Positions 36,419 to 49,746 of a DNA stretch of 64,000 bases are shown here, in pieces; the first letter of the stretch is position 1, and every line of letters starts with the position of its first letter. The stretch covers positions 46,578,734 to 46,642,733 of the forward strand of contig OY720350.1 in assembly GCA_963082975.1 (NCBI GenBank), in the 5' to 3' direction. A model generated the notes under the pieces. It did no database searches. It saw only the letters and a program-made list of their open reading frames with translations, and was not told where the DNA came from. The DNA is from Labia minor. Taxonomy: Eukaryota > Arthropoda > Insecta > Dermaptera > Spongiphoridae. Made by a program: the position numbers and the translations under genes.

Positions 36419-36764
36419 TAATTTTATTTTTTAAATTAATATTATTATGAGATTGATATAAATAAAAAAAAATTAATTTCCTTATATTAATATAAAATTT
36501 TGCTTCAATTAAAAATATGTTACACAAATAAATGTAGTTTATTTTATTTTTTTTACTTATAGTTCTTTTTTTTTTGAACTGAATGTAAATATATTTAAAA
36601 TAAAAAAAAAATTATTTTTAATTATTTTAATATATAAATCTCAATTAGATCAATTCAAATAATTTAAAATCCATATATATATACATCAAAAATGAATAAA
36701 ATGAGTCAGATTTTGGTATATATTCTATATATAAACACTTGTTTGTTTGATAAATGTTCAATTA

Positions 36765-36900
36765 AATGTGTGCAAGAAGGCAGCCCTTCACAAAGGGATG
36801 ATGATGCCCTTGGGCGTTGGCTGCCGTCTCAAGTGTGTGCTGACCTTGACATACCATCAACCCATGGGCCGATGCATCCATCGCCTGGCGCTTCTTCATT
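36765..36900. other. GC-richer island with a nuclear-receptor-type site
   Basis: Includes TGACCTTGA at 36841-36849, the exact complement of TCAAGGTCA (FTZ-F1/ERR half-site extended), next to CCATGGGCCGATGCATCC. Overlapping frames at 36692-36935 are short with no domain. Candidate enhancer. Confidence 0.3.
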
Positions 36901-38840
36901 TCAAATATATTTCTAATCTAATTTGCATTCGCTAAATTTTTTTTATATAAATATTTTTAACACTCTCTCACATACCTACACCCACACTCACTTTATTTCT
37001 TCCCTCTTTTTATCAATCACTTACACTTGACTCACAAGAAAAGAAATTAAAAATAATTTTAAGGGAATTTGTATATATATTCTCAAGAGCAAGAGAGAAA
37101 AAATATTTAATAATAAAACACCCATTAAAAGTGAAGTCAAAAGGGTCGAAATTCAAGTACTAAGGGCCTTTTGGTAACAAAAGAAAAAGAAAATTAACTG
37201 AGGGGTGAAAGAAAAACTGAGAGTATAGTAAATTACCAAAATTTTAAATAGATTTCATGATTATATAAATATAATAAAAACAAAAAATTATAAACAAGAA
37301 TTTAAAACAAATTAAGATTTGTATAAATATAATGTTTTTATTGAAATATAATAATAATATTAATCTTGATAAAAATAGGTAAATATTATATAAAAAAAAA
37401 ATGTTGAACAAATTTTTATTTACTTATTCAACTCAATTGCTGCCAAGTAGAAGGTCATTTTCGTTATCTTTTGACCAAAATTTTTTTACCGAGTTATTCT
37501 AATTATAGGTATTTTTTTTTATAATTATTTTTTTCCCTTATATTATATTTTGTTTATTATATATGTGTGTGTGTGTGTATTCAAAAATACCATTTATAAA
37601 ATTATTATATCATTCGAAAAAAATGATGATTATATTCTGTTTATGAGAAGAGATCATTGAACGTCTTTAGTATTTAAGTATGAATCAGACTATAACTGTA
37701 TAATGATATATATTATAATTAGAAATTATAATTTTATTTAATATGAATTTAGCTGAGAAAATCATAATGAAAGTTTGAAATTTATTTTTACAAATTTAAC
37801 ATTTTTATATATTATTTTTTTTTACATATATTAATTGAATATAATAATCAAATTTTAAAATAAATTTTCCTTTTCTTTGTTTATCAAAATTTTTTAAAAA
37901 GATTATAAGAACATATAAATCTTTATTTTCATTTAATATTTTAGGAAAATTCACTCATTCTGAATCATTCACTTCAAAGATTATTTTAAAATGTTCCTGA
38001 AGAATATTATTATCCATAAGATAGTTTGAAAATATCCATTAAATTTAATTAGGTTGGAAATTGTTTTATTCGTTCATTCTCACAAACAATATTTGATAAA
38101 ATCTGAAGTATGAAATGAGTTTAAAACATGTATAGAAAAAAAGAAAATTGACAATTTTTACTACAGTAAAATAAAAAAAAATTAATAATTAATAATTAGG
38201 ATTATTAGTTCAAAATATCTAATATCTAATTTAAAAAGATATTTATAATAAATATATAATAATAAATACAATTTACTAAAAGAAAAAAAAGGATTTTATC
38301 GAATGAAAAATATTCCATCGAATAATCAATATCCAAAATAGATTAATATTTATAATTAGAAAAAAAAAATTCTTTGCTTTTTCAATTCTCCATTATTCGT
38401 CCCTGAGAGAAACTTTAGATGAACTATAAAAAAAAAACGAAGGGATTTGTTTTCTCACTTGGCTGACGATCCGTTAGGCCTTTAAAATTGTTTCCTTTTT
38501 AATTAAGAATCTAATTGGCTGAAAGGGAGAAATGACGTCACGATTTATCGTATGATCTTTGATAAATATTAATTAAAATAAAATAAAAAAAAAAAACAAT
38601 AAACTGTACTGTTTTAAAGTTAACTCATTGAATAAAAGAACAACTGGTGAACACTTGTGATTGAAAATTTGAAGATTTAAAGATTGTCCACATTTACATT
38701 TAAAAAAAAATATTTTGAATTTGAAGGGAAAATATTTTCATTCATATATATTCTATATATTAATAAATTTGATTTATAAATTTTGAATATACGTATTATT
38801 TTTATAAATAATATAAATAAATACAAACAGCTTAAAAATA
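36901..38840. other. AT-rich DNA, no gene seen
   Basis: Contains a (GT)n near 37566-37580 and a perfect CRE, TGACGTCA, at 38533-38540 in a slightly GC-richer segment (38455-38550). Confidence 0.4.
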
Positions 38841-40206
38841 TACAGTACCGGGACCCCGAGCCTCGGCTCGGTACTTAAGTTAAAAAAAATGATTCATTAT
38901 TATTGGGTTTGGCTGATAATATTAATACCTGGGATACCGAGCTGTCGCTCGAAAAAATGTTTAGACATTATTATAGACATTTTCATTCTGTAAATTAAAT
39001 AATTTTATTTCATTTAAATAAATATCTATTTTTAAATAATTTTTCTCTCTACATTATTTATCTAATTCTGACAATATATTAAGATCACACCGGGACCCCG
39101 AGCCTCGGCTAGGTAATTAAGTTAAAAAAAAATAATTCATTATTATATTGGGTTTGGCTGATAATATTAATACTTGGGACACCGAGCTGATATACAATTC
39201 TTTAAATATTTATTACAATTATTAAATGTTGCATCATTGCATCAATCTGATTAAAATGAATGGAACTTGGGGTAGGTATGTTTCTAAGTGCATGAATATT
39301 TTTTTTTTATTGGAAGAATGATAAATATATATCGTAATTTATAATTATAAAATATTATTAAAATATATATTTTTAATTTTATTTCGAAATTAAATAAACA
39401 ATTTTAAAATATTTTAAATATAAAAAATATATATCTTTTAAAAAAAGGCGGGAGTCAAATTTCAATATGAATGTCATATGTCATCGATATATAAATTAAT
39501 AATAAATAATATTAATAAATATTTAAATTTAATAAAAGAACAATGAATAAATAAATATAAAATAGTAATTTATTAAAAAATAATAGATTAAAAAAAAAAA
39601 AAAAAAATTATTTTCCTCCGGTTTTTTTATTACAATATTACAATTATTAAATGTTGCATCATTTTAATTAATAAAATAAAATAAAATAAATTAAATTTAA
39701 TAAAAGAACAATGAATAAATAAATCACGAAAATAGATAAAAAAAAAAAATGCACGCGGCGAGTTTCGATCCTTCGAACTCGGGGAGTAAAAACAATTATT
39801 CTTACCATTGGTCTATGATATTTTGATAATTAAAAAGATATTTTTACCATCTTTCAAAGACATTTATTTGTTTTGTTGTTTTTTTTTTTGAGAGAGATTA
39901 ATAAATATATATATATTTTATTAAAAATAAATATTTTTAATTTTATTTCGAAATTAAATAATAAATTTTAAAATATTTTAAATATAAAAAAAATATTAAT
40001 ACAATTTCAGTTAAAAAATAAAAATGGATGCCAATTTTGACGTTTTCCATATATAATTTTCAATTAAGAAATTAATAATGAAGCTGTAAGTTTCAAGAGA
40101 TGTGATCAATAAAACTCAATTTTTCTTTATAAATACTATATCTAGTGTGAATTTGAAAAAAATCGTTAGAGCGGTTTTTGAGAACCAATATATATAGATA
40201 GATAGA
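38841..40206 (+). mobile_element. RTE-like cluster with duplicated 5' hairpin units
   Basis: Two near-identical 5' units (about 38848-38955 and 39089-39189) start with GGGACCCCGAGCCTCGGCT, containing the hairpin CCGAGC-CTCG-GCTCGG, and end at TACCGAGCTG or CACCGAGCTG. Further internal blocks repeat: AATTATTAAATGTTGCATCA at about 39214 and 39645; AATAAAAGAACAATGAATAA at about 39531 and 39698. The right edge, AAAATCGTTAGAGCGGTTTTTGAGAACC and TATATATAGATAGATAG, resembles RTE-type 3' ends. No ORF remains. Confidence 0.45.
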
Positions 40207-42140
40207 TATATACAATTTTAGCTAGCATAATAAGATAAGATATAACCTCGATATTTTTATAAAAAAAAATTAATGGCATTTAGGAAGTCTTCAAATTGGT
40301 ACTCCTCTCTTTAATTCATTTGATTACTAAGTTTTTCATGTTTATTCTGAAGTTTAAGAAATTTAAGTAAATATTTAAATGACTCATTGTCTGAATATTT
40401 CATTAAATCCATTTAAAAGATTTTTTTTATTTTTTTAAGTTGAATAGAAAAAAATTATTTAAATACATAATTATAAGAATTTAATATTAAATAATAATAG
40501 TTAATCATAAATTATAGATTATCATTCTTTTCGATATTATATCACCACTTATTATTATTTAATGAAATACCTTGATTAACTATTTTAATTTATGTGGTAC
40601 GCTCAGAAATAAATTTAGTATTATCTTATTAATAAAGCCATTTTTAATTATAATCATATTGTGATATTTTATTTATTATAGTTATTATATTTATTATAGT
40701 GTGTTTAATCTAAAGTGACAAATAATAAAAAAAATTATTATTAAAGCAAAATTCTATAAATTGTGAAATATATATATCCTCTTAGTAAAAATCCGATTAA
40801 CTCATAAGAAATAGTCAATTGAGGAAGAATTTATCGAGAAACAAACTAAATGAAACGGAAATAAAGTTATCTTGGTTCGTCCGGTGGCCACATCCTTCAC
40901 CATCAACCTATTAAAAATAAAATATTAAATTTACCAAAACGGATTAAAAACGAATCTACAATTAAATTAAATTAAAAAAAAAATAGAAATATTTTTAATA
41001 TTATTTTATATTTCTTTTTTCAAGCAATTAAAAATCGTTTTCCACTCTGAAGAAATTATTATCATATATATATTTGAATTTATTTATAATTAAATATTAA
41101 TAAAAAAAAATCCTAACCAGAATAAACAAGTTTTTCAAAATCGTAAATATTAAATAAATATTCTAGAGAAAGTTTTTATTTTTATCTATAAAAATCATGA
41201 GATCCGATTAAAATTAAAATGGATAATATTTGTATTTAGTGTATTAAAAAAAATGAAATTGTAATTACATGTTACTATTTTTATTTTATACATTCTCTCT
41301 GACTTTCCTTTTTATTGAGATTGTTTGAAAATAAATATAAGTATTTGTATATGTAGGTACATATTATTATAATTATATTATAAAATTGTATACGTCTAAA
41401 GAATTTTATTATTTTACAACTAATTGATAGATACTATATACTTTTTCAATTTGTAAATCTTTAAAAACTATTATAAAAAATCATTTAATACTAGGATGAT
41501 TAAATAATGAAAATTATAAATTATATTCTAGTTTAAATTTAATTTTAAATTATTTTTATTTTAAGGACACGAGAGCAATAAATAAAATCATTTTTTTGCT
41601 TTTATATTTAGAAAAATAGAAAAGATATTTATTTTTCATTCATTTTAAATGACTGCTTAGTTAATAAAAATATTTTTTAATTTGTTACTTTTCAACTAGC
41701 TTTTATCCTATTTTTATTCTTAAAAAATTATAATTTGATAATACTGAATTAAAATCAACTTCAGCCCCAAAATTCTTTTAAATATGCTTAAGATAAAAAT
41801 ATTTTAGTATTAATAATATACTATATCAATTTTCTTTAGAATAATATTTATATTTTAATATATAGGTATACAACTTTTTTTTTTCTTTTTAAATATTAAT
41901 AAATATTTATTTCATAATTAAATATATTATAATTATAGTAAATCCTTTGATTAAATTATTGACTTATCTACTTATGTTCCATTTTTCCCCTCTTTTAAAT
42001 ATATAATGATTAACTATATACTTCAAATTGGGCTACATTGATGTAATATATATGTCATTTATTCAGAGAGACAAATTACTGATTTAGATCATATTACAAT
42101 CAAAAGACTAACGCGCTTTTAATTGATTGCTTTTGAGATG
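40207..42140. other. AT-rich DNA, no gene seen
   Basis: No motif or coding signal stands out. Confidence 0.4.
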
Positions 42141-42159
42141 AATGAATAAATATTTTGAG

Positions 42160-42430
42160 CAAAAAGCTTTTCAACGTTTGTACGTACAACTTAAGTGCTT
42201 ACTATGTGTATTCGTTGTGAATGGCAAACGGGGTACGAGCGTTCGAGGGTTAGTCGATTGGGGTTGCAAACGAGAGGGAAAGTCTCCCTTTTTGGAGGGC
42301 GACTGGGCTACATCAGCAGCAGCCAGCCAGATCAATAACCGACGGTCTAACTCTAGCCCCAGACGAACAGTAAAATCGAAAGTGCCCGTTGTACGGGATA
42401 ACTTTCACTCATCCATGGTCAGAAAATTTT
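42160..42430. other. GC-richer island
   Basis: A block with GTACGAGCGTTCGAGGG, CAGCAGCAGCCAGCCAG and GTTGTACGGGATAAC. A 121-codon plus frame (42142-42507) spans it, but its ends run into AT-rich low-complexity sequence and no domain is recognisable. It could be a 5' non-coding exon or an enhancer. Confidence 0.3.
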
Positions 42431-45400
42431 CAATTCTAACAATGACAATTTATTTGGTTTGTAAATCGAACACACCAATTTTTATTTTCAATACAAATGT
42501 CAGGTGATTTTTGAATTGATAATAATAAGGAAAAACTTTCTCTTATGATAACACTTAAAAAAAAAAAATTGATAATAATCAAATAAAAAGAAAAAAATAC
42601 TTTTTTATGGTTAAAAAGCATGTATTTATTATATAATAGCAATTGAATGATTGCAATTGGTCTGATTTTTATTTCATTTTACATTATTTTTTTAATTATA
42701 TTGATTAAATAATAATCATAACATTAAATTAATACAAATTAATTTACTATAGTTGTATTATATTTTTTTTTTTGATAACGCCACCCATTGCCAGACTTAT
42801 TAAAAAAAAATTTATTCTTACAAAAATTAAAAAAATGTATGTTATGTTTGATTTATTATTATTAAGATCAATATCAATTATACAATATCAAATTAATTGA
42901 AAATTAACATTAAATTCTATGTTGTTAAAAATGCAAAAATGTTGATAATAAAAATGAAAAATAAAAATAGAACAATAAAATAAAATATCTTGGAAAATTT
43001 TTTGAGAAATATGATTATTATTAGGCACTTCAGAAACAAAAGCTAATTATTTATGATTAATATATATAAAAAATAAAAATTAAAATAAAGAGATTAAAAG
43101 AGATTTTAAAATATTTTACATATAATTAAGAATGATAATGAATAAGATAATAATTTTCTGTCAATTTAATAAAATGACTTATTTAATATAATCTACTAAT
43201 TGGTTTATTAAAAAAAAAATTATAAAATCACATTAGTAGTGGGTTTTCATACATAATTTACTGAAAATCCCCAATGACAAGTATCCTGTCAAAATGACCA
43301 ACTCGCAAGGGAACATTTCAAATCTTTTAATTTATTACCATCTTTTTTTATAATAATAAATCCTTTACTTACTTATTTTTATTGTTAAACTCATATTATT
43401 AAAATTATATTATTATTGAAACAACTTTTCTTTGAAACTAACAAATATACTACATTACCTACTGCAAAACCTTTCTTTAAATAAATTACTTAAATATTTA
43501 ATAAATATTTTTAAGTATGTAATTTGTAGATTCTGGTTTACTTACAAAACATTTAACAGACAATTAAATATTTAATATTAATAATATTAAATATAAATTT
43601 ATTTATTTGTTTATTATTAAACTTATTTAAAATATATTTATTGTGTTGTAAAGTTTTAACTAAATTTTATTATGTTTCAATTTATTTTTTGTTTTTTTTT
43701 TTTGTTGTCTTTAATAAATTTCTTTTTATATTGGATAGAGCAATCTATTTATCTTTTCGAATCAACATGTATCGAAATGGATGGCGAACGTGACAGCAGA
43801 ATCAATACCCAATGAAAACTGATTAGCACAAAATGGATATTATCTCCTTCGCTACCGTTCCTCCTTCCGATCCACCATCCTTGGCAAGTAATTTGTTTTA
43901 ATAAAGACGTTGAAGATATTATTTTCGGATCAGTCATTGTTAAAACGTCATTATTTTTTAATTGGAAATGAAAAATTATTAATAATAATAATAAATGTGA
44001 AGACAGTCATATATAAATCTATAAAAAATAACTTTTATATTAAATTTAAAAAAAAAAAATCTAATAAACACCTTGAAGAAAATGTCAATGGTAAAATTTA
44101 CATTAATTAAAATTTTTTTTTGAAAGAGGTATTAATTAAATTAAAATTTAAAATGCTTATAATGAAGGCTTTATAAATTTCAAAACCGGTAATTATTTAT
44201 CAAATGAACCTAAAGTAATACCGATGTAAAATTGTCAAATAAAATTAGAAAAAGAATAACTTAACGAATAAATATTATTAAAAATGATAATAAAACTTAA
44301 AGGAAACTCAAAAATAATGTTTTAAGTAACGTTATATATTTATATGCTGGTATATATTAAAATATCATTAAATATAATATAATTTAGATATATATTCAAA
44401 AATAAAAACAATATATTTCATGAATTCTATTATTTTGGTACTTAAAGGCAAATATAAATATTTCAATAAAATTGTTACAGGCTGCATATCTTCTTAGGCG
44501 TTTCTATCATTTCAAATTTTATTTTATAGACCCCATTTCATTTTTAACCATAAATAAATAAATACTATATTACTGTATTTAGTAAATACTATATTTTTCC
44601 GAAATTGAATCATTTATTTTTATTATGTAATAAATTCTTTCATTTCATTCATCAATTATTTTATAAATTTTATTTTTTAAATACGTTTTTAGAATAATTT
44701 AACTTTATCATCCTTATAATTATTATTTCTTATCGTTTGTTAAATTATTACATATAGTATTCAAATATATATATATAATATGAACATTATTATCATATGT
44801 TACCTAAAAAGAAAAAAACATAAATGGATTGTTTTTTTTTGTCATTTAATTTGGCTTTTATTTATTAAAAATTATAATGTTGGAATATGAATATTAGAAT
44901 AGTATTATTTTTATCCTTCAAAATTTTTTGAATATTTGAAATAAATCAATATGAAACATTTGTCATGTGCAATTTATTGATTCATTGATCTAATCTTACC
45001 TTAACAAGAAAGATTACGTTTGTTTATTTTCAAATGATCTGTTTTTGTAAGGAATTGTCGTCATCACAAAAGTCCTATCGAAGACTTAAAGACTTATCTT
45101 TAGTTCAAGTGCGTCGTGTGACAAAACTAACATTAAACCTATATACTAAATATAAATTATATACTACTCTTTTAAATAAAGTTTAACTTTAACGTAAGAC
45201 ATTATCAATTACCCATAAAAATTGGTAATATTAAATAATCAGCTCTACCTAATGCCTCTATATAAAACCCCTTGAACAAGAATAGAATTAGTGAAATGGA
45301 AAATGGAAATTAATTTTTTTTAATATTGTAAAATTAATGAATAAATTATATTCCTTATTTAAAGATAGGTTATCATTCGATCAACCTAAATTATCAATAA

Positions 45401-48400
45401 TTCTTGTTCTACTAAACTTGACAACAGAGAAAGATTAATTATTTTTTTTTTATTCATTCGTATGATTCATTTTCAATACATCTCTGCCTCTCTCTCTATT
45501 TTCTTTTCCTCATCAGTGACGTCATTTTATCATGCGATAAGAGGAGGGGGTTAATGGCCTTTTCTAAAGAATTCTACTGACACAGCATTTTTCAGATAGA
45601 AAATTGCATATTCTAAAAATAAACTAATATCAGATTTTGAAATTAAAAAAATCCTGATGTTATTTATCTACTTTTCAAATATAAAATAGCAAAATTCTTA
45701 ATAAAAATAGTTTTTCATTAACCAAAAATGTCTTGTTCATCTCTACATCATAATTTAAGTTACTTCGTTGTAAAGATAAGCCCTTTTATTTTTATTTCTT
45801 TACTCTCTTAACTTTATCCACCCTACCTTAGTATTATGAGAGAACCTTATTTAATATATCACAAAACTCAGTAAAGTTTTTTTTTAATAATTTAGCAAAA
45901 GGTATAAAAGATATCAAGTTAGTAATGACTATCTAGAAACTTTTTAAGGAACGAAATAAAATTAAATGTTTTAAAAACATTTAATTTTATTTTGAAGTAT
46001 GTATTTTTATTATTATTATTAACCATCCCAGATATTAAATCATTATTTTAAAAAGTTTATATAAATATCAAATCAAACTTTTAATCGGTTTTTTAAAAAT
46101 AAAATAAAAGATTTAAAAATTTGATAATGAAATCTCTAAATATCTAAATGAAAACAAAGTTCAATGGGAAATACTATTAAAAATATATTTTCTAGTGAAA
46201 ATTTTGATGAGAGAGTCAAAAATAAAAGTATATTAAATAAGTATATTTTTTTATATTGAATGAAGTTAATAACAATATAAAATATTAATAATAATTATTT
46301 ATTTTATATATTTTATCTTAACATATATTTTAATATTATTTATTTGTAATCATAGGTATATATATATTATTTTAAATTATATAATATATATATACTGGTA
46401 TAATAATAATATAATTATTATATTTTAAATTAAATAATTACGATATCTACTTAAATTTTTCTAATATATAGTCAAATTTCTTTCATTTATTTCAGCTTCT
46501 ATTTTTGGAAATCTGAAGGTTCTGGATCATTTCGGCCTTCTATTTTTTATACAAATAGATAAATGTCAGTTTGAACTGGTCCCTTCTCAATGTCCTAGGT
46601 CTTGAGAATTTAGGTTCAATGGCTGTAACACTCGGTTAGTTCCGTTAGATTATGAGCTAGAACCATCCCACGCTCGATTTTTCTACCTAGTTTCCAAGCC
46701 CAATGCAACTTTTATCAAATATTCAATATTTGAAAGAAAATTCAAATTCATTCATTTTAATTTGATTTGATTATATATATACAATATAAATAAAGTGTGA
46801 AAAAATTTATTTATTTTATAAAAAAAATTAATTAATTTTAATCACAAAGTAATTTGTAGAAATATTTTTTCATAATATTCACAATTTAAATAATCTGGGA
46901 TTTTTGTTTATTAAAAAATTTTACTAATGTAAAATATTTTTTTAGTTATATTTATTATTTTGGAATCAAGGTCCCCTAGAAACTTGAAATCTATGATTAG
47001 GATTTCTTGTTCAAAAACAACTCATGCACATTCTCAAATATTCATTCATTTTCTAACTATATAGTGGGACAAATTTAAAATAAAATAAATTCATAAATAT
47101 CTGAAAATGATATATCTTTACGTTATATATAAACATCAAAAAATAATATATAAAAAATTGAATTTATATATATAGATATAAGGACGATCTCCCCTTGAGA
47201 GTTTCATAAGTGGAGACTATAATTTCGAGTATATTGTACTCATCATATCTGATAAAATTGTTGAAAATAAGTAAGTACTTGGAAAGTTAAATTTTAATAT
47301 TGATGTTGAATCCTCTATCGGTATAATTTTTACAAATATGGATGTATATAGTATTTATTTTTATTTATTTTTGAATTTAATAAAAATATTTCTAAATATT
47401 CTTTGTCAAAGAACAAATTAAATTGAGATTGGGAAAGTAATATTCAGTCGTATGTCTTCATCGTTATACTCCTCTCTCTTTATAGAGAAGCCCAAGGACA
47501 AATCTATCTAAGAGGTTGCCGCTATATAAGTCATTCACCTACAACCGGCTGAGGCGCCTTATCATTTTCAAGGAGACTTCACTTGTTCTTAGGGACAACA
47601 ACCCTTAATGCATTTATTCACCTGAGAATAAAGATTTTACTTGGTTCTTAAAATTTTATTTATCATGTTTTTTTTAGAATAATCATATAAATTAAATATG
47701 CATACTGACAAACAATTTTATAAACAATAATAATATTAATAAAATATTATAAGTTCTCCCTCGTGATTAGAAATGGATCAAATATATAAATCATATAGTT
47801 ATAATAAAAAATATTTGAATGATTAATATATATTTATATACTATATATACCTTATGTGTTTATTATATATATATATATTGGCATTAAATTAAAATAATAT
47901 TAATAATTAAAATAAAATCCGGTCATATTAGTGAATAATTCAAAATAATGTTGTAAGATAGTTAGTGAACTATTTTACTCTTTTAAAACTTAATCACAGT
48001 TTTTTTATAACATTGATGAGCCTAAGATGGTATTTTATATTCAATCACACCAAAAAATGAATCCTAAATAAATTATAATTGTAAAAAATTGATAAATTTA
48101 CATAATTAGAAAATTTTTGTTCCATTTAATAATATAAACCTTAAATTTAATTATAGAAAAAATATATGTATGTATATTGATAAAAAGTAATTCATTACAA
48201 TGAAATTTAACACAGATATAATTCCAAATTTCAAAATTTACAAACAAACAAATCAAAAAAGTAGTACTGAAAGTTTTTCATAACGTTTTAATTTTTCTAA
48301 CAATTATTTGTGAAATATAAATTTAGTGAATATTTTTTTTTTTAAATTGTTTTTAATCAAATTGTCAATTTAATTCTGTTAAATATAGTTTTATTTATAA

Positions 48401-49603
48401 TTCATGATATTTTTCATGTCTGTGATTTCTATGTATTCTATCAAAATATTTTTATTTTTTTTTGTCTTAACTCTTGAAAAATACTGAAGAAAAAAAGTTC
48501 AAAGGTTTTTCATTAAAGTATTTATCACATGCAATTCATTTGTTTTTTTTTAATTATAAAAACACTTTAAGATTGGAAATATATATATATATATATATAT
48601 ATTGAAATAATTGAACATACGTAATAAAATAAAACTATTTTTAACAATTGATATTAGTAATTTTATATAAGTACAAACCTACAGACACAACTAAAATAAT
48701 TAGATATTCAGGGTTATTAAAATAGGAATAAAAAATATTTAATTGATTATATAATTAACAAAAATCTATTAAATTTTTACATATTTACTTACCTGTATTC
48801 AAATAGAAATTTAAAATTATATTATTTTATACATAAATACAGGTGTACTCTATAAACAAAAAAACAAATTAAGATTATTTTTTATGATAATCATTTCAGA
48901 TGAGTCATACTGAAAGAAATGGAATTTCGACATTGATAGAATTACTATCCATTTATGGACTAGGAAATACTCATTGGCCTAAATTTGGTACAAGCTCTCC
49001 TTAAATTTATGACTTTCTTCACAAGCATTTTTTTGAATCGTTAATAAATCATTTCGATAATAATTGAGAAATAATAAATGAAAATAATATCTATTTGTCC
49101 GATTAACACATATCATTATATATGTATTATTATAATTTGAAAATAAATTTTCTTCATAAATTTAAATTAAAAAAAATCTATATAGATTAATCAATAGTTT
49201 TTTTTTTAAATTTAATTCGAATATAAAAAATATAAATTTGATTTCTAATTTTTATATTATATTATATATAAATATATTAAAAATGTATCTTCTTTGAATT
49301 TTAAAATACTTTTTTTTTTTGCTAAAGTAAGCCTATTTTTATGGTTTCCAATTCCTAGCCTGGGAGTTATGCAAAATAAATTTAGCATCGATAAAACAGT
49401 TGCATAATTTATTATTGTTAAAATAATTGGGGAAGAGAGAGAAATTTTTTTTAATTCTAAAAATTTAGAAAAGTTTAATAGTTTATTATTTTAAAAATTA
49501 AAAAAAAATAAACAAAATACAAAGTTGCTCTAAATGCTCTGATTTTATCAAAATACTATTAAATTACTTATTATAATAATTTATAATTTTATTATTTTTC
49601 CAG
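42431..49603. other. AT-rich upstream region of the thymosin coding exons
   Basis: No coding exon is seen. Islands: 43740-43885; 45500-45555 with a perfect CRE TGACGTCA (45517-45524); 46490-46715 with TGAAGGTTCTGGATCATTT and TATGAGCTAGAACC, faintly like the Helentron-like family; 47450-47600 with GGTTGCCGC and CGGCTGAGGCGCC. The non-coding 5' exon required by the acceptor at 49603 may lie here or further upstream. Confidence 0.35.
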
Positions 49604-49746
49604 AAAAATGGCTCAACCAGTCAGCCCATCTCTTAAAGATTTGCCAAAAGTTGGTCTCGACTTCAAAAGTGAGCTTGAGGGTTTCAATGCTGGAAATATG
49701 AAAAAGGCTGCCACTCAAGAGAAAAATGTTCTTCCTACAGCAGAAG
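49604..49746 (+). CDS. cib: Thymosin exon with start codon
   Basis: Acceptor TTATTTTTCCAG ends at 49603, ATG is at 49608-49610 and the donor is GTATTC at 49747. It codes for 46 residues plus the first base of the next codon: the N-terminal linker and most of repeat 1 (LPKVGLDFKSELEGFN, then MKKAATQEKNVLPTAE). The four bases before ATG (AAAA) are the only untranslated bases of this exon. Confidence 0.92.

Noticed and set aside
42142..42507. 121-codon plus-strand frame
   Set aside because: Longest plus frame in the window, but composition changes at the ends, no domain and no clear splice sites; kept only as an island.
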